Below, piece after piece: positions 7,098 to 14,131 of a stretch of 32,005 nucleotides of DNA. The stretch is from an uncultured Collinsella sp. (GTDB taxonomy: Bacteria > Actinomycetota > Coriobacteriia > Coriobacteriales > Coriobacteriaceae): NCBI GenBank assembly GCA_958348565.1, contig CATVZP010000015.1, positions 1 through 32,005 of the forward strand. The letters run 5' to 3'. The translations under genes were made by a program, and so were the position numbers. The number at the start of each line of letters is the position of its first letter. The stretch's first letter is position 1. The notes under the pieces are model-generated. The model was not told the origin of the DNA and ran no database searches. It was given only the letters and a program-made list of their open reading frames with translations.

Positions 7098-7988
7098 GTG
7101 ATTCGATCTGACAATCCACCCGATAATGGCGTGAGCGGGGCGATGTATCTATTTGGCACGGCGCTCTTGTGGAGTTTTATCGGCATCCTCGTTCGCGCCA
7201 ATTCGCAGTCAGCTCTTTTGATCGGTGCGGTTACGGCAATATTTATGGCGCTCTTTATCCTGCTCGTCGGTAGGCCCGTCCTCCGCGTCAGCCGTCTTAT
7301 TGTCCTTGTGGCCGTCTGCAACTTCGTGACGGGCACCACGTTTAACTTTGCCAACCAGCTCACGACGGTCGGCAACGCGATCGTCCTGCAGTACACCTCG
7401 ATGATTTTCGTTATCGTGTATCAATCGCTCGCAACCCGCACGTTGCCCTCGCCTGCGAAGATTGCCTCCGTGGTGGTTGCTTTTACGGGTATGGGACTTT
7501 TCTTTTTAGGCGATTTAAGTGCCGAGGGCATGCTCGGCAACCTGCTTGCCGTCATTTCGGGCGCCACCTTTGGGCTGTGTTTCTTTTTGAACTCTCGCCC
7601 CGATGCGTCGCCCATGGTGTCCTCGCTCATCTCCTGCGGTATCTCGATGCTGCCGATCGTCTATTTTGCTGGCGCCCTAGACTCCGTGAGACCATTTGAG
7701 TGGGGGCTCATGCTGGTGCATGGCCTTTTTTGCAGTGGCCTTGCGAGCGTGCTGTATGCCAAGGGGATCGCGCGGACCAACGCGTTTGCGGCCAACTTGG
7801 TTTGCATGAGTGAGGTCGTGCTCGCTCCCTGCTGGTCGGCGCTCTTCTTTGGCGAGGTCTTTCGCTGGAACGAGTTTTTGGGCGCGGCGATTATCGTTTT
7901 GGTGATTGTGGCCAACTTGGCATCCGATGCCTTTGGCGATGGCTTTCTGGTGACGCTTGTCCGCCATCGAAACAAAGAGCGCGCCTGA
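7098..7988 (+). CDS. DMT-superfamily permease (EamA type)
   Basis: 296 residues with about ten hydrophobic segments arranged as two EamA repeats, the drug/metabolite transporter fold. The first repeat begins 'MYLFGTALLWSFIGILVRA', and the second starts near 'GNLLAVISGATFGLCFFLN'. The C-terminal end of the second repeat, 'LVCMSEVVLAPCWSALFFGEVFRWNEFLGAAIIVLVI', has the family's typical glutamate. GTG 7098 is chosen because of CTGGAGGTG at 7084-7092; an ATG at 7143 would also give a full-length protein. The gene lies directly behind the unit A terminator and before the unit B promoter, so it is probably read through from unit A. Export of an amine or amino acid released by deglycation is a reasonable guess, not shown. 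Confidence 0.85.
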   Translation: MIRSDNPPDNGVSGAMYLFGTALLWSFIGILVRANSQSALLIGAVTAIFMALFILLVGRPVLRVSRLIVLVAVCNFVTGTTFNFANQLTTVGNAIVLQYTSMIFVIVYQSLATRTLPSPAKIASVVVAFTGMGLFFLGDLSAEGMLGNLLAVISGATFGLCFFLNSRPDASPMVSSLISCGISMLPIVYFAGALDSVRPFEWGLMLVHGLFCSGLASVLYAKGIARTNAFAANLVCMSEVVLAPCWSALFFGEVFRWNEFLGAAIIVLVIVANLASDAFGDGFLVTLVRHRNKERA

Positions 7989-7997
7989 TGGGATACG

Positions 7998-8012
7998 TCT
8001 GCCGTTTACGGT
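7998..8012 (+). promoter_or_regulatory. Conserved upstream element, degenerate copy (unit B)
   Basis: This stretch matches 10 of 15 positions of the element at 2011-2025 and lies 73 nt before the second GGTAT box of unit B. It contains the dyad CCGT-TT-ACGG. Confidence 0.3.
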
Positions 8013-8035
8013 AAAAAACACCCCGCTGAGCGAGT

Positions 8036-8080
8036 GGTATTAAATAGTAAGAACCTGCATATCTATAATTGGTATCAAAT
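8036..8080 (+). promoter_or_regulatory. Unit B promoter with -10 TATAAT flanked by two GGTAT boxes
   Basis: The -10 hexamer TATAAT is at 8064-8069. Box 1 (GGTATTAAA, from 8036) covers the -35 position and box 2 (GGTATCAAA, from 8071) lies directly after the -10. The 35-nt spacing is the same as in unit C. No good TTGACA-like -35 is present, so the promoter may need an activator or be tightly repressed by GntR regulators. Confidence 0.6.
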
Positions 8081-8136
8081 CATTTGTGCCTGGCATAGGT
8101 GTTAACAGCACACCAGGTACGCTTCGAGCCGTGTAA

Positions 8137-8192
8137 TCGAACTCCCGGAATTGATATCAACAACGCGCGCGACGGGAGTGACGACGGTTCGA
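8137..8192 (+). other. Structured 5' leader of unit B
   Basis: Two pairs of complementary segments nest in the untranslated leader: TCGAAC (8137) with GTTCGA (8187-8192), and ACTCCCG (8141-8147) with CGGGAGT (8173-8179). Between them is the perfect palindrome TTGATATCAA (8151-8160), which resembles the GGTATCAA boxes. I recognise no known riboswitch family here. Confidence 0.4.
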
Positions 8193-8213
8193 GATTCCTT
8201 ATTGGGAGGAATT

Positions 8214-8987
8214 ATGCTTGTCCAAGCAATCCTCATCGGACTTATCGCCGCATTTGGTAAGTTCGACTGCCAGCTCGGTACGCTCTATGCGTTCCGCCCC
8301 ATCGTCCTGTGCCCGCTCGTGGGCCTGGTGCTGGGGGACCTGCAGTCCGGCCTCGCGATCGGCGCCAGCCTGGAGCTGCTGTTCATGGGCTCGATCTCCA
8401 TCGGCGCCTACGTGCCGCCTGATGAGACGATCGGCGGCGTGCTCGCCTGCGCCTTCGCTATCCAGATGGGCCAGAGCACCGAGGCAGCCATCGCGCTTGC
8501 CATGCCCATCGCCACGCTGTGCCTTGCCATCAAGAACATCCTCAACGCCGCCCTGCCGATCCTGGTTGACCGCGCTGATGTCTTCTCCGGCCAGGGCAAC
8601 CTTAAGGGTGTCTATGCGATGCACTTCCTGATCGGTTTGACCGGTATCATCATGGCGTTCCTGCTGTGCTCGCTGTCGTTCTATCTGGGTGCTGACGCCA
8701 TCCAGGGCCTGCTCGACTTCATCCCGCCCTTTGTCCTTGCTGGCTTTGGCGTTGCCGCCAACATCCTGCCGGCCATGGGCTTCGCCATGCTCGGCCGCCT
8801 GGTGCTCACCAAGCAGCTCGTGCCCTTCTACTTCCTGGGCTTCCTGCTGTGCTCCTACGCCAACGTGCCCGTCCTGGGCGTCGCCCTGATCGCCATCATC
8901 ATCGGCATCGACAAGTTCGACCTGCTCGGCCTGGGCGGAGCCCAGCCCCAGCTCTCCGCGGAAGGGGATGAGGACGATGACTTCTAG
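8214..8987 (+). CDS. PTS mannose-family EIIC membrane component (unit B, duplicate)
   Basis: 257 residues, identical to the unit A EIIC except Val3 for Thr3, and identical in DNA from codon 3. It has the same EIIC signature and membrane segments. ATG 8214 is preceded by GGGAGGA at 8204-8210; its leader and promoter are unrelated to the sequence before the unit A copy. Unlike A and C, this unit has no EIIA or EIIB, so the permease would have to borrow phosphorylated EIIB from unit A. The duplicate may raise permease dosage or place it under a separate promoter. Confidence 0.93.
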   Translation: MLVQAILIGLIAAFGKFDCQLGTLYAFRPIVLCPLVGLVLGDLQSGLAIGASLELLFMGSISIGAYVPPDETIGGVLACAFAIQMGQSTEAAIALAMPIATLCLAIKNILNAALPILVDRADVFSGQGNLKGVYAMHFLIGLTGIIMAFLLCSLSFYLGADAIQGLLDFIPPFVLAGFGVAANILPAMGFAMLGRLVLTKQLVPFYFLGFLLCSYANVPVLGVALIAIIIGIDKFDLLGLGGAQPQLSAEGDEDDDF

Positions 8988-9810
8988 TCCCGAGAACAAG
9001 ATCACGCGCTCCGACCTCATCAAGAGCGCCGTCAACGTCGGCGCCCTGGGCATGGAGTTCTCCTGGACCTACTACAAGCAGATGAACATCGCCTTCTGCC
9101 TGATGGTCGCCAACATGCTCAAGAAGATCTACGCCGGCCGCCCCGACGACTACGCCGCGGCCCTGCACCGCCACTGCGCGTTCTTCAACATCACCGTCCA
9201 GTTCGCCCCGTTCGTCGGCGGCATCGCGATGGCCATGGAGGAGAAGGTCGCCCGCGGCGAGATCGAGCCCGAGAGCGTCAACGACGTCAAGGCCGCCCTC
9301 ATGGGCCCGCTGTCCGGCATCGGCGACTCCATCTTCCTGTCGACGCTGCGCGTGGTCGCCGCCGCGGTGGGCATCAGCCTGTGCCAGGCCGGCAACCCCT
9401 TCGGCCCCATCGCCTTCCTGCTCATCTACAACGTCCCCGGCTTCGCGCTGCGCGTCTGGGGCGCCGTCAAGGGCTACGAGCTGGGCGTGGGCTTCCTGGA
9501 CGAGGCCCAGAGGACCGGCCTCATGCAGAAGATCATGACCTGCGTGGGCATCGTGGGCGTCATGGTCGTGGGCGCCATGTGCAAGGACATGTTCTGGGCC
9601 AGCATCCCGGTGGCCATCGGCTCGGGCGACGACGCCCAGACCCTCCAGGACATCCTGGACGGCATCATGCCCGGCATGCTCGGCATGATCGCCTTCTGGC
9701 TGTACTACTGGCTGCTGTCCAAGAAGATCAACCCCATGGTGCTGATCGTGGCCACCATGGTCGTGGGCATCATCGGCGCGTTCTTCGGCGTGCTGGCGTA
9801 AGGGCCCGGC
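8222..9810. repeat. 1589-bp direct repeat, copy 2 (EIIC-EIID, unit B)
   Basis: Partner of 5430-7018, offset by 2792 nt. Perfect identity over 1.6 kb implies very recent duplication, continuing homogenisation, or an assembly artefact. Confidence 0.92.
8977..9801 (+). CDS. PTS mannose-family EIID membrane component (unit B, duplicate)
   Basis: 274 residues, identical in protein and DNA to the unit A EIID (6185-7009), including the GPLSGIGD motif and the overlap with the EIIC stop codon. The start is chosen by the same AAGGGG spacing. A different terminator (9836-9873) follows. With the preceding EIIC it forms a membrane permease without its own phosphotransfer subunits. Confidence 0.92.
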   Translation: MTSSPENKITRSDLIKSAVNVGALGMEFSWTYYKQMNIAFCLMVANMLKKIYAGRPDDYAAALHRHCAFFNITVQFAPFVGGIAMAMEEKVARGEIEPESVNDVKAALMGPLSGIGDSIFLSTLRVVAAAVGISLCQAGNPFGPIAFLLIYNVPGFALRVWGAVKGYELGVGFLDEAQRTGLMQKIMTCVGIVGVMVVGAMCKDMFWASIPVAIGSGDDAQTLQDILDGIMPGMLGMIAFWLYYWLLSKKINPMVLIVATMVVGIIGAFFGVLA

Positions 9811-9835
9811 TGCATAGATTTTCGTTGCAACCTGG

Positions 9836-9875
9836 AAAGGGGATGGAGCGGGCCTATGCCCTCCATCCCCTTTTT
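9836..9875 (+). terminator. Rho-independent terminator after unit B
   Basis: A 13-bp perfect stem, AAAGGGGATGGAG with CTCCATCCCCTTT, is followed by T residues. It ends only 17 nt before the MFS start codon, and the MFS ribosome site (GAAGGAG) lies in that gap, so downstream expression probably relies on read-through. Confidence 0.9.
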
Positions 9876-9892
9876 GTATAGAAGGAGTTCGT

Positions 9893-11107
9893 ATGTTCGC
9901 GAAGGATCGCGAAGCAATGCGTCTGACGCCGGCAGAGGTCAAGCTGATTCTTATTGAATCCCTGCAGTGGTGCGCCAACAACGCGGTCTACTTTTTGGGG
10001 CTTATCGGTGCGGCCACGTATGATCTGGCCGGCACGGCCTTTTTGGTTGCCGCCATTACGCTCGTGCGCAATCTTATGACGTCGGCGGGCAATATGGTGT
10101 CGGGTTCGGTCATCGATCGCTTTGGACCGCGCCGGACGTCGTTTGTGACGTGCGTGATTACGGCAGTGCTATCGCTTGGCGTGGGGTTAGCGCCGTTGTC
10201 TGTCCCCGGGCTTGTGTTTGCCGCGTGCGTCTTGGGACTTGCGGGCGGCTTTATCAACACCTGCACGCATGCGTTTCCGGGATACCTGGAGTCGACCACC
10301 GAGGGCCGTACCCGCGTGAACGGTCTCATGGTGTTCTACAGCAATATCGCCTATACCGCTGGCCCGTTGCTCGGTGGTGCCATCGTGAGCTGTTTTGCCA
10401 CGCAATCGGTCTATCTGCTCATGGCGGGCATGATGGGTGTGGCGGCCGTGCTCTCCCTGGGCTGTCATGAGTGTGTTGCTCCCGCAAAAGGGGAGAAGCC
10501 GAAGGGCGGTATTCTGGGCGGTATGGCCGAGGGTGCGCGACTTACGTTTCGCGACCATGATCTGCGCCTCATCTTTATCTCGGGCTTTTTGGGTTTCTTT
10601 GCGTTTGGCGCGTTCGATTCGCTGGAGTCGTTGTTCTACCGCGATGTGCTCAACGTGGATATCGTCTGGCTGGGCTGGCTGTCCTCGGTCGTGGGCCTCA
10701 CTTCCTCGGTGGGCGCGTTCATCCTGACCAAGCTTTCTGCTCGCCATGTCAACCTGCGATTGTTGCTCGGCGCGCTCATGGCCGTGGGCATTGGGTCCAT
10801 GGTGTACGTGGGCACCGATATGCTGGGGGTCGCGATTATCGGTCAGGCGATTAACGGTCTGGCCTGGGGATTCCTGGAACCGCTGCAGATGATCTTGATT
10901 CAGGAGCGCGCCGACATCAAATACCTGGGGCGCATTACCGGCTTTGTGCGTTTTGGCCTGATGAGCGCCGGCGTGCTGCCGCTGCTGGCGGCTCCGTTTT
11001 TGGCGGAGGCTTTGGGTGTCCAGGCGGTGCTATTTGGGGCATCGACCATTATTGCGCTGGTAGGAACGCTGTTCTTTGTCACACAAGGGAGACGCCGGGA
11101 GCGTTAG
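9893..11107 (+). CDS. MFS-family transporter
   Basis: 404 residues with about 12 hydrophobic segments in two halves separated by a charged loop ('CVAPAKGEKPKGG', about residue 190-205), the major facilitator arrangement. The loop between helices 2 and 3 carries the MFS motif-A-like 'GSVIDRFGPRRTS'. ATG 9893 has a strong GAAGGAG at 9881-9887. It is not a close match to any substrate-defined subfamily I know. It lies between PTS units B and C, mirroring the DMT permease between A and B. Possible roles are efflux of amines or sugar phosphate by-products, or uptake of an unphosphorylated substrate; none is demonstrated. Confidence 0.85.
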   Translation: MFAKDREAMRLTPAEVKLILIESLQWCANNAVYFLGLIGAATYDLAGTAFLVAAITLVRNLMTSAGNMVSGSVIDRFGPRRTSFVTCVITAVLSLGVGLAPLSVPGLVFAACVLGLAGGFINTCTHAFPGYLESTTEGRTRVNGLMVFYSNIAYTAGPLLGGAIVSCFATQSVYLLMAGMMGVAAVLSLGCHECVAPAKGEKPKGGILGGMAEGARLTFRDHDLRLIFISGFLGFFAFGAFDSLESLFYRDVLNVDIVWLGWLSSVVGLTSSVGAFILTKLSARHVNLRLLLGALMAVGIGSMVYVGTDMLGVAIIGQAINGLAWGFLEPLQMILIQERADIKYLGRITGFVRFGLMSAGVLPLLAAPFLAEALGVQAVLFGASTIIALVGTLFFVTQGRRRER

Positions 11108-11125
11108 CTATACATCAAATTCTAA

Positions 11126-11138
11126 TTTAATACCACTC
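11126..11138 (-). promoter_or_regulatory. Inverted GGTAT box upstream of unit C
   Basis: The minus strand reads GAGTGGTATTAAAT, the same as box 1 of unit B (from 8033). It is 56 nt upstream of the unit C box 1, in the opposite orientation, and could serve as a distal operator allowing looping. Confidence 0.4.
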
Positions 11139-11149
11139 ACCAGAGAATT

Positions 11150-11164
11150 TCGACCGTTCACCGA
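11150..11164 (+). promoter_or_regulatory. Conserved upstream element TCGACCGTTCACCGA (unit C)
   Basis: This differs from the unit A element (2011-2025) at two positions and has the identical 72-nt distance to the second GGTAT box. Confidence 0.4.
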
Positions 11165-11186
11165 GGATCGGAGCAGATTGAAAAGT

Positions 11187-11231
11187 GGTATTAAAAACAC
11201 GTTGGGTGTATGTCTATAATTGGTATCGAAA
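11187..11231 (+). promoter_or_regulatory. Unit C promoter with -10 TATAAT flanked by two GGTAT boxes
   Basis: TATAAT at 11215-11220 is directly followed by box 2 (TTGGTATCGAAA, GGTAT from 11222). Box 1 (GGTATTAAA) starts at 11187, the same 35-nt spacing as in unit B. Sequence between the boxes is otherwise not conserved, so the boxes are under selection. Confidence 0.6.
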
Positions 11232-11277
11232 AGAAACGCGATGTATAGATTCGCGTGCAGGACAGAAAGGAAAAGCC

Positions 11278-12339
11278 ATGAAGGAAACCGAGAAGATCGA
11301 GATCATGCACTTTAGCCAGGAGGGCTACGTCGAGGACGGCAAGAACGTCTACGAGACCGGCAAGAAGATGACCGCGCTCGCCGACAAGGTCGCCGACGAG
11401 GGCTACGACGCCGTGTTCCTGATGGGCGTCGGCGGCACCTGGGACGAGCTCATGCAGCTCGAGTACCTCATGAACAAGTTCGGCGACCGCGACCTCGAGG
11501 TCTACCTGATCCACGCCGCCGAGTGGAACGCCATGGGCCACAAGCGCATGACCGAGAAGTCCGTCGTGCTCACCGCCTCCGAGTCCGGCACCACCCCCGA
11601 GGTCCTCGAGGCCGTCAAGAAGATGAAGGAAAAGGGCATTCGCGTCTACGCCATGACCAAGCCCGAGGGCCCCATCGGCCAGGCTGTCGGCGCCGAGAAC
11701 TGCGTCGCCATGGCTTCTGACCATGGTTCGGGCGGCTGTGAGAAGGGCTACTACCTCGCCGACTGCTTCGGCCTGCGCCTGCTCAACCGCCGCGGCTGCT
11801 TCCCCAAGTTCGACCTGTTCATCGAGCAGACCAAGGACGTCTGGAAGGACATGCTCGACATCCGCAAGCGCTTCGAGCCGCGCGCCGAGGAGCTCGCCAA
11901 GAAGTACGCCCTGGCCCCCTACACCATGTTCATCGGCTCCGGCGCCCTGTGGGGCGAGACGATCCTGTTCTCGATGTGCATCCTGGAGGAGATGCAGTGG
12001 AAGCGCACCCGCTACATCACCTCGGCCGACTTCTTCCACGGCACCCTCGAGCTCGTGGAGCCCGGCGTCCCCGTGTTCCTGTTCATGGGCGAGGACGAGA
12101 ACCGCAAGCTCGACGAGCGCGTCCGCGCGTTCCTGACCCGCGGCGTGACCGGCGACACCGACATCAACATCATCGACACCGCCGAGTTCGCGATCCCCGG
12201 CCTTGACGACGAGTTCCGCGTCATCGTGTCTCCGTGGATCCTCTCCTCGCTGATCACCGATCGCCTTGCCGCTTACTACGAGACGGTCACCAAGCACAAC
12301 CTCAACTACCGTCGTTACTATCACCAGTTCGACTACTAA
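11278..12339 (+). CDS. frlB: Fructoselysine-6-phosphate deglycase-type SIS enzyme (FrlB/GfrF family), copy 2
   Basis: 353 residues, the same length and architecture as the copy at 3296: two SIS domains, 'CILEEMQW' with catalytic-position Glu238, and 'FFHGTLE' with His254. ATG 11278 is preceded by AGAAAGGA. Differences from copy 1 are confined to the first ~24 codons (FSQEGYVEDGKNV versus FDQEGYLEDGKAL) and the last ~37 codons (LSSLITDRLAAYYE versus LTVLVTDRLARYYE). The middle 880 bp are identical in DNA. It starts unit C and is separated from EIIA by an intra-operon terminator. The two enzymes should share catalysis; their terminal differences might affect subunit contacts. Confidence 0.85.
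   Translation: MKETEKIEIMHFSQEGYVEDGKNVYETGKKMTALADKVADEGYDAVFLMGVGGTWDELMQLEYLMNKFGDRDLEVYLIHAAEWNAMGHKRMTEKSVVLTASESGTTPEVLEAVKKMKEKGIRVYAMTKPEGPIGQAVGAENCVAMASDHGSGGCEKGYYLADCFGLRLLNRRGCFPKFDLFIEQTKDVWKDMLDIRKRFEPRAEELAKKYALAPYTMFIGSGALWGETILFSMCILEEMQWKRTRYITSADFFHGTLELVEPGVPVFLFMGEDENRKLDERVRAFLTRGVTGDTDINIIDTAEFAIPGLDDEFRVIVSPWILSSLITDRLAAYYETVTKHNLNYRRYYHQFDY
11348..12227. repeat. 880-bp direct repeat, copy 2 (inside deglycase gene)
   Basis: Partner of 3366-4245, offset by 7982 nt. The borders fall inside the coding region, which points to gene conversion and not simple duplication. Confidence 0.9.
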
Positions 12340-12367
12340 TAGTTGACCACTCATTTAAGAAGCACCC

Positions 12368-12396
12368 TGCCCGGGCGCATGCGTCCGGGCATTTTT
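12368..12396 (+). terminator. Intra-operon rho-independent terminator (unit C)
   Basis: TGCCCGG pairs with CCGGGCA, the stem is extended by GCG/CGT, and five T residues follow. It lies between the deglycase and EIIA, 30 nt before the EIIA start, and should make PTS expression lower than deglycase expression. Confidence 0.85.
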
Positions 12397-12426
12397 ATGC
12401 CGAAATTCGCTAGGAAGGGGAATCGA

Positions 12427-12843
12427 ATGAGGCAGTTTATCGTGGCGTCCCATGCTCATTTTGCGTCTGGAATCGTCGAGAGCATCGGCCTGCTTTCCGG
12501 CGAGCGCGAAAACGTCCATGCGCTCTCTATGTATGTCGACGGAAACGAGGACCTGACCAAGGAGGCCGCAGCGATTCTGGACGGCTTTGCCGCGGACGAT
12601 GAGGTCGTCGTTTGCACCGACCTCTTTGGTGGCAGTGTCAACAACGAGCTCACCAAGATCGTCCAGACGCGTCCCAACACGCATCTGGTGACCAATATGA
12701 ACCTGCCGCTCCTTATTCAGCTGCTGTTCGTGCCCGAATCCACCCCGATCGATGAGGCCATTCGCCAGATCGTCGAGGCGGACGACACCAAGGTCAAGTA
12801 CGTCAACGACCTGCTGGGGCAGGCCGAACTCGATGAGTTTTAA
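12427..12843 (+). CDS. PTS mannose-family EIIA component (unit C)
   Basis: 138 residues. His9 of 'IVASHAHFASGI' is the expected phosphorylation site, and 'VVVCTDLFGGSVNNEL' is the conserved loop. GGAAGGGG at 12413-12420 supports ATG 12427; upstream in-frame codons run through the terminator and are not used. It is clearly homologous to the unit A EIIA but diverged throughout, so units A and C are older paralogues whose deglycase genes alone have been homogenised. The unit A acidic tail is replaced by 'GQAELDEF'. Confidence 0.92.
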   Translation: MRQFIVASHAHFASGIVESIGLLSGERENVHALSMYVDGNEDLTKEAAAILDGFAADDEVVVCTDLFGGSVNNELTKIVQTRPNTHLVTNMNLPLLIQLLFVPESTPIDEAIRQIVEADDTKVKYVNDLLGQAELDEF

Positions 12844-12860
12844 CCACTAGGGAGCACATC

Positions 12861-13331
12861 ATGATTCAGATGATTCGCGTGGACTATCGACTGCTTCACG
12901 GCCAGGTTGCCGTTAGCTGGACCTCGGCTCTGGGTGCCGATTGCATCCTGTTGGTGAGCGACACGGTCCTCAATGACAAGCTTCGTCTGCAGGCCCTGTC
13001 CCTTGCAAAGCCGGAGGGCTGCAAGGTCGTTGTCAAAAACACCGAGGATGCCGTCAAGGCGCTCCAGAGCGGAGTGACCGACAAGTACAAGCTCTTCGTG
13101 GTTTGCGAGACGATCCAGCAGGCCGGTGCCGTCGCCAAGGCGATGGGAGTCAAGAAGATCAACCTCGGCAACGTTGCCTTTAGCGAGAATGCCCGCCAGG
13201 TCTCGACGAGCGTGTTCCTTACGCCCGAAAACGAGGCATACGTCAAAGAGCTGCTCGGCGAGGGCTATGAACTGTTCATTCAGATGATTCCGGCAGATGC
13301 GAAGACTGACGCCGCGAAGGTTATCGGTTAG
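12861..13331 (+). CDS. PTS mannose-family EIIB component (unit C)
   Basis: 156 residues. The phosphorylatable His13 lies in 'RVDYRLLHGQVAVSW'. ATG 12861 follows EIIA by 17 nt with AGGGAGC as ribosome site. It is slightly shorter than the unit A copy because it lacks the 'KPKDEKRPD' insertion. It ends 8 nt before the EIIC start. It should phosphorylate sugar carried by the unit C EIIC/EIID; cross-talk with unit B is possible but not predictable. Confidence 0.92.
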   Translation: MIQMIRVDYRLLHGQVAVSWTSALGADCILLVSDTVLNDKLRLQALSLAKPEGCKVVVKNTEDAVKALQSGVTDKYKLFVVCETIQQAGAVAKAMGVKKINLGNVAFSENARQVSTSVFLTPENEAYVKELLGEGYELFIQMIPADAKTDAAKVIG

Positions 13332-13339
13332 GGGCTGTC

Positions 13340-14131
13340 ATGGTTATCAAGACAATCCTGATTTTCCTGATCGCCCTTTTGGGCTATTCCGAGTGGCTGA
13401 CGGGTACGAGCTACCTCCAGCGCCCGATCGTGCTCGGACCTCTGGTTGGCCTTGTCATGGGCGACATGGTGACCGGCACGATCATGGGCGCCACGATGGA
13501 GCTTGCCATGGTCGGCGCCATCTCGGTCGGTGCGTATAACCCACCCGATACGATTTCCGGCACTATCCTGGGCGTATCTCTTGCCATGCAGGCCGGCGCG
13601 GACGCTTCGGCGGCCCTGACCCTGGGCATTCCCATCGCAACGATCGTCCTGGCGCTCGATACCGCCTTGGGCCAGCCGGTGATGCTGCTGCTGGTGCACC
13701 GTATCGACAAAAACGTCGAGGACGGAGACACCAAGGCCATCACGCGCAACATGCTCATCGCCGGCTACGCGCAGAGCTGGTGCGGCCTGCTGATTATTCC
13801 CCTGGCATTCTTCTTTGGCGCCGATGCTGTTGCCAGCCTGCTCAACATCATCCCCGATTTCGTTCAGACCGGTATGGATGTCGCCGCCGCCTTCTTGCCC
13901 GCACTCGGCTTTGCGATGCTGGCTCAGATGATTATGAACAAGACGGTGGCGCCGTTCTTCTTCGCTGGCTTCTTCCTCGTCGCCTACTTTGGCATTAGCA
14001 CGACGGGCGTGGCGATCTTTGCCGCGATCATCGTCGTCGCGATGACGGTTTTGGGTGACAAGAAAAAGGCGGAGCAGCCCGCAGTGGCAACCGATGATCC
14101 TGCGATTGGGAGTGGGTTCGATGAGTTTTAA
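13340..14131 (+). CDS. PTS mannose-family EIIC membrane component (unit C)
   Basis: 263 residues, multiple membrane segments. The conserved region 'VGLVMGDMVTGTIMGATMELAMVGAISVGAYNPPDTISGTILG' matches the EIIC signature of the A/B copies, with NPPD in place of VPPD. It is overall well diverged from them and shares no long DNA identity. ATG 13340 has a weak TTAGGGGCT upstream, consistent with coupling to EIIB. Its last codons overlap EIID (ATGAGTTTTAA contains both the EIID start and the EIIC stop). A likely different sugar preference from units A/B is inferred from this divergence. Confidence 0.92.
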   Translation: MVIKTILIFLIALLGYSEWLTGTSYLQRPIVLGPLVGLVMGDMVTGTIMGATMELAMVGAISVGAYNPPDTISGTILGVSLAMQAGADASAALTLGIPIATIVLALDTALGQPVMLLLVHRIDKNVEDGDTKAITRNMLIAGYAQSWCGLLIIPLAFFFGADAVASLLNIIPDFVQTGMDVAAAFLPALGFAMLAQMIMNKTVAPFFFAGFFLVAYFGISTTGVAIFAAIIVVAMTVLGDKKKAEQPAVATDDPAIGSGFDEF

